The notes under the pieces: model-generated | What the model saw: the letters and a program-made list of their open reading frames with translations, nothing else | The model's database searches: none | Told to the model about the DNA's origin: nothing | NCBI RefSeq assembly: GCF_963576545.1 | Contig: NC_083648.1 | Span: 14,034,005-14,098,004 of the forward strand | Length of the DNA: 64,000 nucleotides | DNA from: Limanda limanda | Lineage: Eukaryota; Chordata; Actinopteri; Pleuronectiformes; Pleuronectidae | Direction: 5' to 3' | In this document: piece by piece, positions 59,901 to 64,000 of the stretch | Position numbering within the stretch: the first letter of the stretch is position 1 | Layout: the number at the start of each line of letters is the position of its first letter | Made by a program: the position numbers and the translations under genes

Positions 59901-61668
59901 CATTGTGCAGCTCGAGAACCCAGCGGCTGTATTTCTCCGAAACATGCTCATTACATTTACGATGACATGTGACCTTTTCCTCTGGTAAATGTAAAACGCA
60001 GACCACAGGGGGGGGGGTCAGGCAAAACAGAATCGCACATTGTGTGTACCAGTGAGAAACCGAGAGAAATGAGAAGAAAGGGCCCGTATTGTTTTTCTTT
60101 CTCTTGCATTGGGGGATTAGAAGTAGCCAAAGTATGCACTTGCTTGAGCGGAGAGAAAACACTCGCACATCTGCACACACACATACGTGGAGACACACTT
60201 TCCCCACATCCTGAAGGGGAGAGGTCAGGTTAAGTGCTGTGTGTGTGGGGCAGGAGGCCTGTTTTTCTCCCGGCTGGCACCCTGCCCGCATGCACATGAA
60301 CGGTTCCTCCCCTTCAAATGCAGGCCGCGGCGCTGACAGTGACTTACGATCTGCCAGCGCCCGGCCGCTGTCTGTCTGCCGTGGTCGCCCTGAAAAACAG
60401 ATCTGTGGCGGGAGCACAGGTTAATCTAGCAGCGAGGCTCCACTGGTGACTGCCTCCTCAGCCATGTGTGACTGAGAATAGGCTGGGAAGAATTAACGCC
60501 GCTGCCTCGGGGAGTGTTGACAGAGGTCTGTGTGTGTGAGTGTGTGTGTGTCGGCGTCTGTCGGTGATGGGGCAGATGATGAGGGTTGAGCAGGAGAGGT
60601 TTTGTGCTCGCAATCCATTATCTTCAGGGAGGAATTACACTGGATAAAGGTTGCTTCATGCCTTTTCAAAAATACCTAAGACAAGTACCGGCAGACCGTG
60701 TAAACATTTAGGGGAAGAGTGTGCGTGCCTTCTTCCTTTTGTCCGCAGCATCAATCGCCCTGTCAGCCTGTCTCACTCCACTCGTTTATTTAACCCCCAA
60801 CTCCGTTTTGTTTTCTTTTATATCCCTGATGTCTGCGGCACAATGAAAAGCAAAAAAAAATGCAACGGAAAGGTCAGCGCAGTCTGCCGGTTACCGTAGG
60901 AGACCGACCGCATTGACGTTAGTTTGTTGTGTTTGTGTTTTTTAGATGTGCGAGTCTGCATTTGACTGAAGGTCAGCGCGGTTCCTCCTGAGGAGAGAGA
61001 GCGTTTAAACGGGTCTCCCACCGCTGAGCCAGCTGTCTGTTTCTAGTCCAAACAGCTCTGTTGGCTAAGCCCCTGTTGCCACATCACGGCCCCCTGCCTT
61101 TTAGCAACACGTTCACAGTTCAAGCTGCACCATTGTTAGAGTGTGCTCGCTGTCATCAGTTATTATTTCTCCGTTAACTGGAATATTTGTTTTTCTTTAC
61201 CATAAATGGTCCTGGAAGCGAAAGTTTCTCATTCACTGCCACAATTGCAGGTGTCAAATGGCCTGTGTTATTGTGAAGTGAAAGCAGCAGATTAAAAATC
61301 AAATTCCACACCTCGGATATTCCAGATTAGCATATTTGTAATAGCAATAAGCCATGCGTCAGCGGTTGGGTATATTTTTCGAGGATTTGTGGCTTGTAAA
61401 TCACACGGAGAGAGAAATGCACAATTCCGTGGATTTCTCCGTATTATCTTTGTGCGGATAAAGTGGAAATTGAGGGATAAATAAGAGAAGAAAGAAAGGG
61501 GGAGCATCAAGGCGTGCTGGCACCGGCTCATCACAGTCAATTAACGACGTGACGCATCTCCTGCAGATATTTCACTTCGGTTAATGCCTCCTCTGTCATC
61601 AACCTGTGTGTGTGCAGGGAATCGCGGCTCTCGGCGTGCTATTCTTCTGCGGGTATGAATGTCTGTGG

Positions 61669-61784
<116 letters not shown>

Positions 61785-62910
61785 CCGCCTGAGCACACAC
61801 CTGCCAAAATACCTTCATAGAGGCCTCCTTTTGAGAAGAAGCAGACTGGAGTGCTTGTTTTCCCACTCGCAGTGGGTGTGCATTTCTTTATCTCCTCCGC
61901 CTGCCGTGTTGACTGATGGGTAATATGCTAAATGGGGGCCTGTGTTTACCTCACCTGTGCCACCGGCGGGCCTCTGTGTGTGCCGGGCTGTGACAGGGAG
62001 CACTAATAATGCTTTAACTGCTCCGTCAAACTTCAATCACATTGACACAAGCGCCCGGTGTAGCACACTGGTGTAGCAACACTGTCCTGTTGGCAGAGGG
62101 GGCCGCCACCGGACAGATGTAAGTGAATTGTGTCCCGGTGGGTTCATGGCAAATGTTGACTGCGCCCTGGGGGTCAGTTAAATGGACTGTGCACAGTTGT
62201 GTGAGTGTAATCTTGTGTCTATATATACAAATGTTCAATCTGTGTTTGCATATGTCTATATATATATACACTTATATGTGTGTGTCTGTGTTTAAATGTG
62301 TGCTAGTAGCTATTTCCCCCCACTTTACGCGTGTGTATCTATTGCAGGGTTAGTGGAGCAGTGAGGCCTTGCAGTGAGTCTCTACAGGAGTGTGTGATTT
62401 ACGAGCCCGTGCGAGCACTTCTCCCATCCTCCTGCATAATGTCCCCATTAGAGACAGCAGACACTGTGGCTCTGTTCATCATTTAGCCCCAGCCACCAGC
62501 ACACCTGGGGAGAGAGGGAGATGGAGAGAGGGTGGGGTGGGGGTTGCACGGAAGCAAGGGACAGCGAGAAGGGAAAGAAGGAGTGAAGAAAGAGGAGATA
62601 GTGCATTATCCTGCCATCAATTATCACCCCTCGGCTTTACAGAGGCCGCGACCACCTGCTTGTGAGTGGAGCTGAAAGAAAGGAGGGAGGAGGTTAAAAA
62701 AGCAGGATGAGGACACACAAAAGACCAAAGAATGAATATAAAGTGTTATGACTTGAAGCTACTCCGCAAACATGAAGTCCGGAAAACTGCTGGACAATGG
62801 GGTCTGGACTTTATCCGGAGTTTGCCTCTCCCACATGGAGAAAGCAGTTGGGCATTCTCCGATCACAGTAGAAAAAATTATCAGAAAAACATCTAGGGGT
62901 GGTATGCATA

Positions 62911-63000
62911 TCAGAATCAGAATTCTTTTTATTGCCACGTATATTTGCATTGGAAATTGCCATGGTGTGGTTGGTGCACTGTACATAAAACAAAACAACA
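62911..63000 (-). repeat. Fish retroposon-like tail (TCAGAATCAGAATTCTTT)
   Basis: TCAGAATCAGAATTCTTTTT then ATTGCCACGTATATTTGCAT, GAAATTGCCATGGTGTGGTT and GGTGCACTGTACATAAAACA. I recall this as a frequent dispersed teleost element (TCAGAATCAGAATTCTTTATTGCCAAGT). The call rests on recall. Confidence 0.65.
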
Positions 63001-63162
63001 ATATATACAGTAAGATCTCCGTGCAGATCTAAAAAACAGCTTTAGCGAGTTGCCTGCCTTGCTCCTCTTGCTCTAGTTCTTTTTTTTTTTTTTAGTGCCT
63101 GCCTCTGTTCTGAACCTATGTTTGTTTTTCGTCTGTCAGCTTCATTATGTGGAGCAAGCCGT

Positions 63163-63182
63163 CGGGGGGGGGGGGGGGGGGG
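63163..63182. repeat. Poly-G tract
   Basis: About 20 G, with a second run of 10 G near 63220-63229. Confidence 0.95.
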
Positions 63183-63562
63183 ACACACATGCTAACAACA
63201 CCCCTGGGGAGGGAGGAGAGGGGGGGGGGGATAGAGGAGTAGTATAGTGTGTGAAAACTCTCCGGGAGTCATTCCAACACCCGGCTACATTAACATTACA
63301 GATTACATTAACTGCAGATAACCACACACGTCATGCAGTGGACGTCCAGTTTGCTCTGCGTCCACTTAAGCCTCAAGTAAAAGCATTTTATGAAATCGAC
63401 TGTGTACACGGGCAAACATTTGGAAGATTGCCTTTCGTAATAGCGTGTGAAATTTCCACCGCCGTCAAACAGTGTTTTGTGTTTTATCTTATTTACACAC
63501 TGCACTGAGCTTGTGAGCGGTGGTACATTGTGTTTCGTTTGTTTGTGTGTGTGTTTGTGTGT

Positions 63563-63584
63563 GAGAGAGAGAGAGAGAGAGAGA
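63563..63584. repeat. (GA)n microsatellite
   Basis: GA run following an interrupted GT run. Confidence 0.93.
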
Positions 63585-64000
63585 AAAGGGCAAATAATTG
63601 TCAAAGATATGAGAAATTTGCCAGAAATCAAGGAATGTGTGCCCACTCCTCTGTGTTTGTCTCTGATTGAAGTGGAGCGCTTTTGCTCAGATCTCGCACC
63701 AGCAGAATCGTCGAGTCCCACGGGCTGAGTGTTAATATTCTCGGGAATTACACGGAGCCTTTTCTGCTCTACTTAACATCTGTAATGAAACCTCCCTGGG
63801 CTCTTTCTCTATTGGCCTGTCTCTGACGTACACCTCCTCCAACACAATGCCGGTCGATGGCAGAGACGACTGGAACACCTGCAGTCATCATTGCCTCTCC
63901 GGATCAATACATTGCTGCTTGCGCATTCAGATTCTTTTTTTCCGCCAGATCCTAATTTAAACGAGGATGCTGGATGATGCTGGGGAGATAAAAAACAGCT

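Overview
This is vertebrate, almost certainly teleost fish, genomic DNA. Coding sequence sits in short exons bounded by GT/AG splice sites and separated by long introns. Dinucleotide (CA/GT) microsatellites are very dense. Several dispersed repeats match types I recognise as common in ray-finned fish genomes. I see no prokaryotic or viral gene organisation.

Region 1 (1-8590, + strand): the 3' part of a glypican gene, best matched to glypican-1 (gpc1). Six exons can be placed to the base (793-958, 1069-1199, 3399-3527, 3820-3953, 4179-4354, 7844-8055). All splice phases agree, and together they give 948 bases, i.e. 315 codons plus a stop. The 5' exons lie to the left of the window. The protein end carries the glypican cysteine-rich core, a Ser-Gly heparan-sulfate attachment cluster and a hydrophobic GPI-anchor tail. 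The 3' UTR ends near an AATAAA at 8562. The last intron holds a 1,918-bp hAT transposon (4630-6547) with a perfect 8-bp target duplication and the remains of a transposase.

Region 2 (about 8.6-29.9 kb): intergenic. I find no convincing protein-coding gene. It contains several dispersed repeats, two tRNA-Pro-like 3' halves inside a SINE-like repeat, a second hAT family copy (27852-28722) with a BED-type zinc-finger ORF, a possible decayed coiled-coil pseudogene (21.2-21.7 kb) and many microsatellites.

Region 3 (about 29.9-64 kb, + strand): a CpG-rich promoter with two inverted CCAAT boxes, then a first coding exon (30411-30480) encoding a signal peptide that ends Ala-Met-Glu plus a split codon. 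This matches the exon-1 ending of EphB-class receptor tyrosine kinases, so an ephb1-like gene is my best inference. The remaining 33.5 kb would be the 5' part of its large first intron. That stretch holds a second, inverted copy of the BED-finger hAT element (56167-56982), a perfect 44-bp palindrome at 43642-43685, two phase-compatible exon-like open blocks, several long CA/GT tracts and possible conserved non-coding elements.

The two genes would both act at the cell surface (heparan-sulfate co-receptor; receptor kinase), but nothing in the sequence shows a functional link. I see no wholly new system. The most unusual items are the 44-bp palindrome, the paired inverted BED-finger hAT copies and the two exon-like blocks in the large intron.
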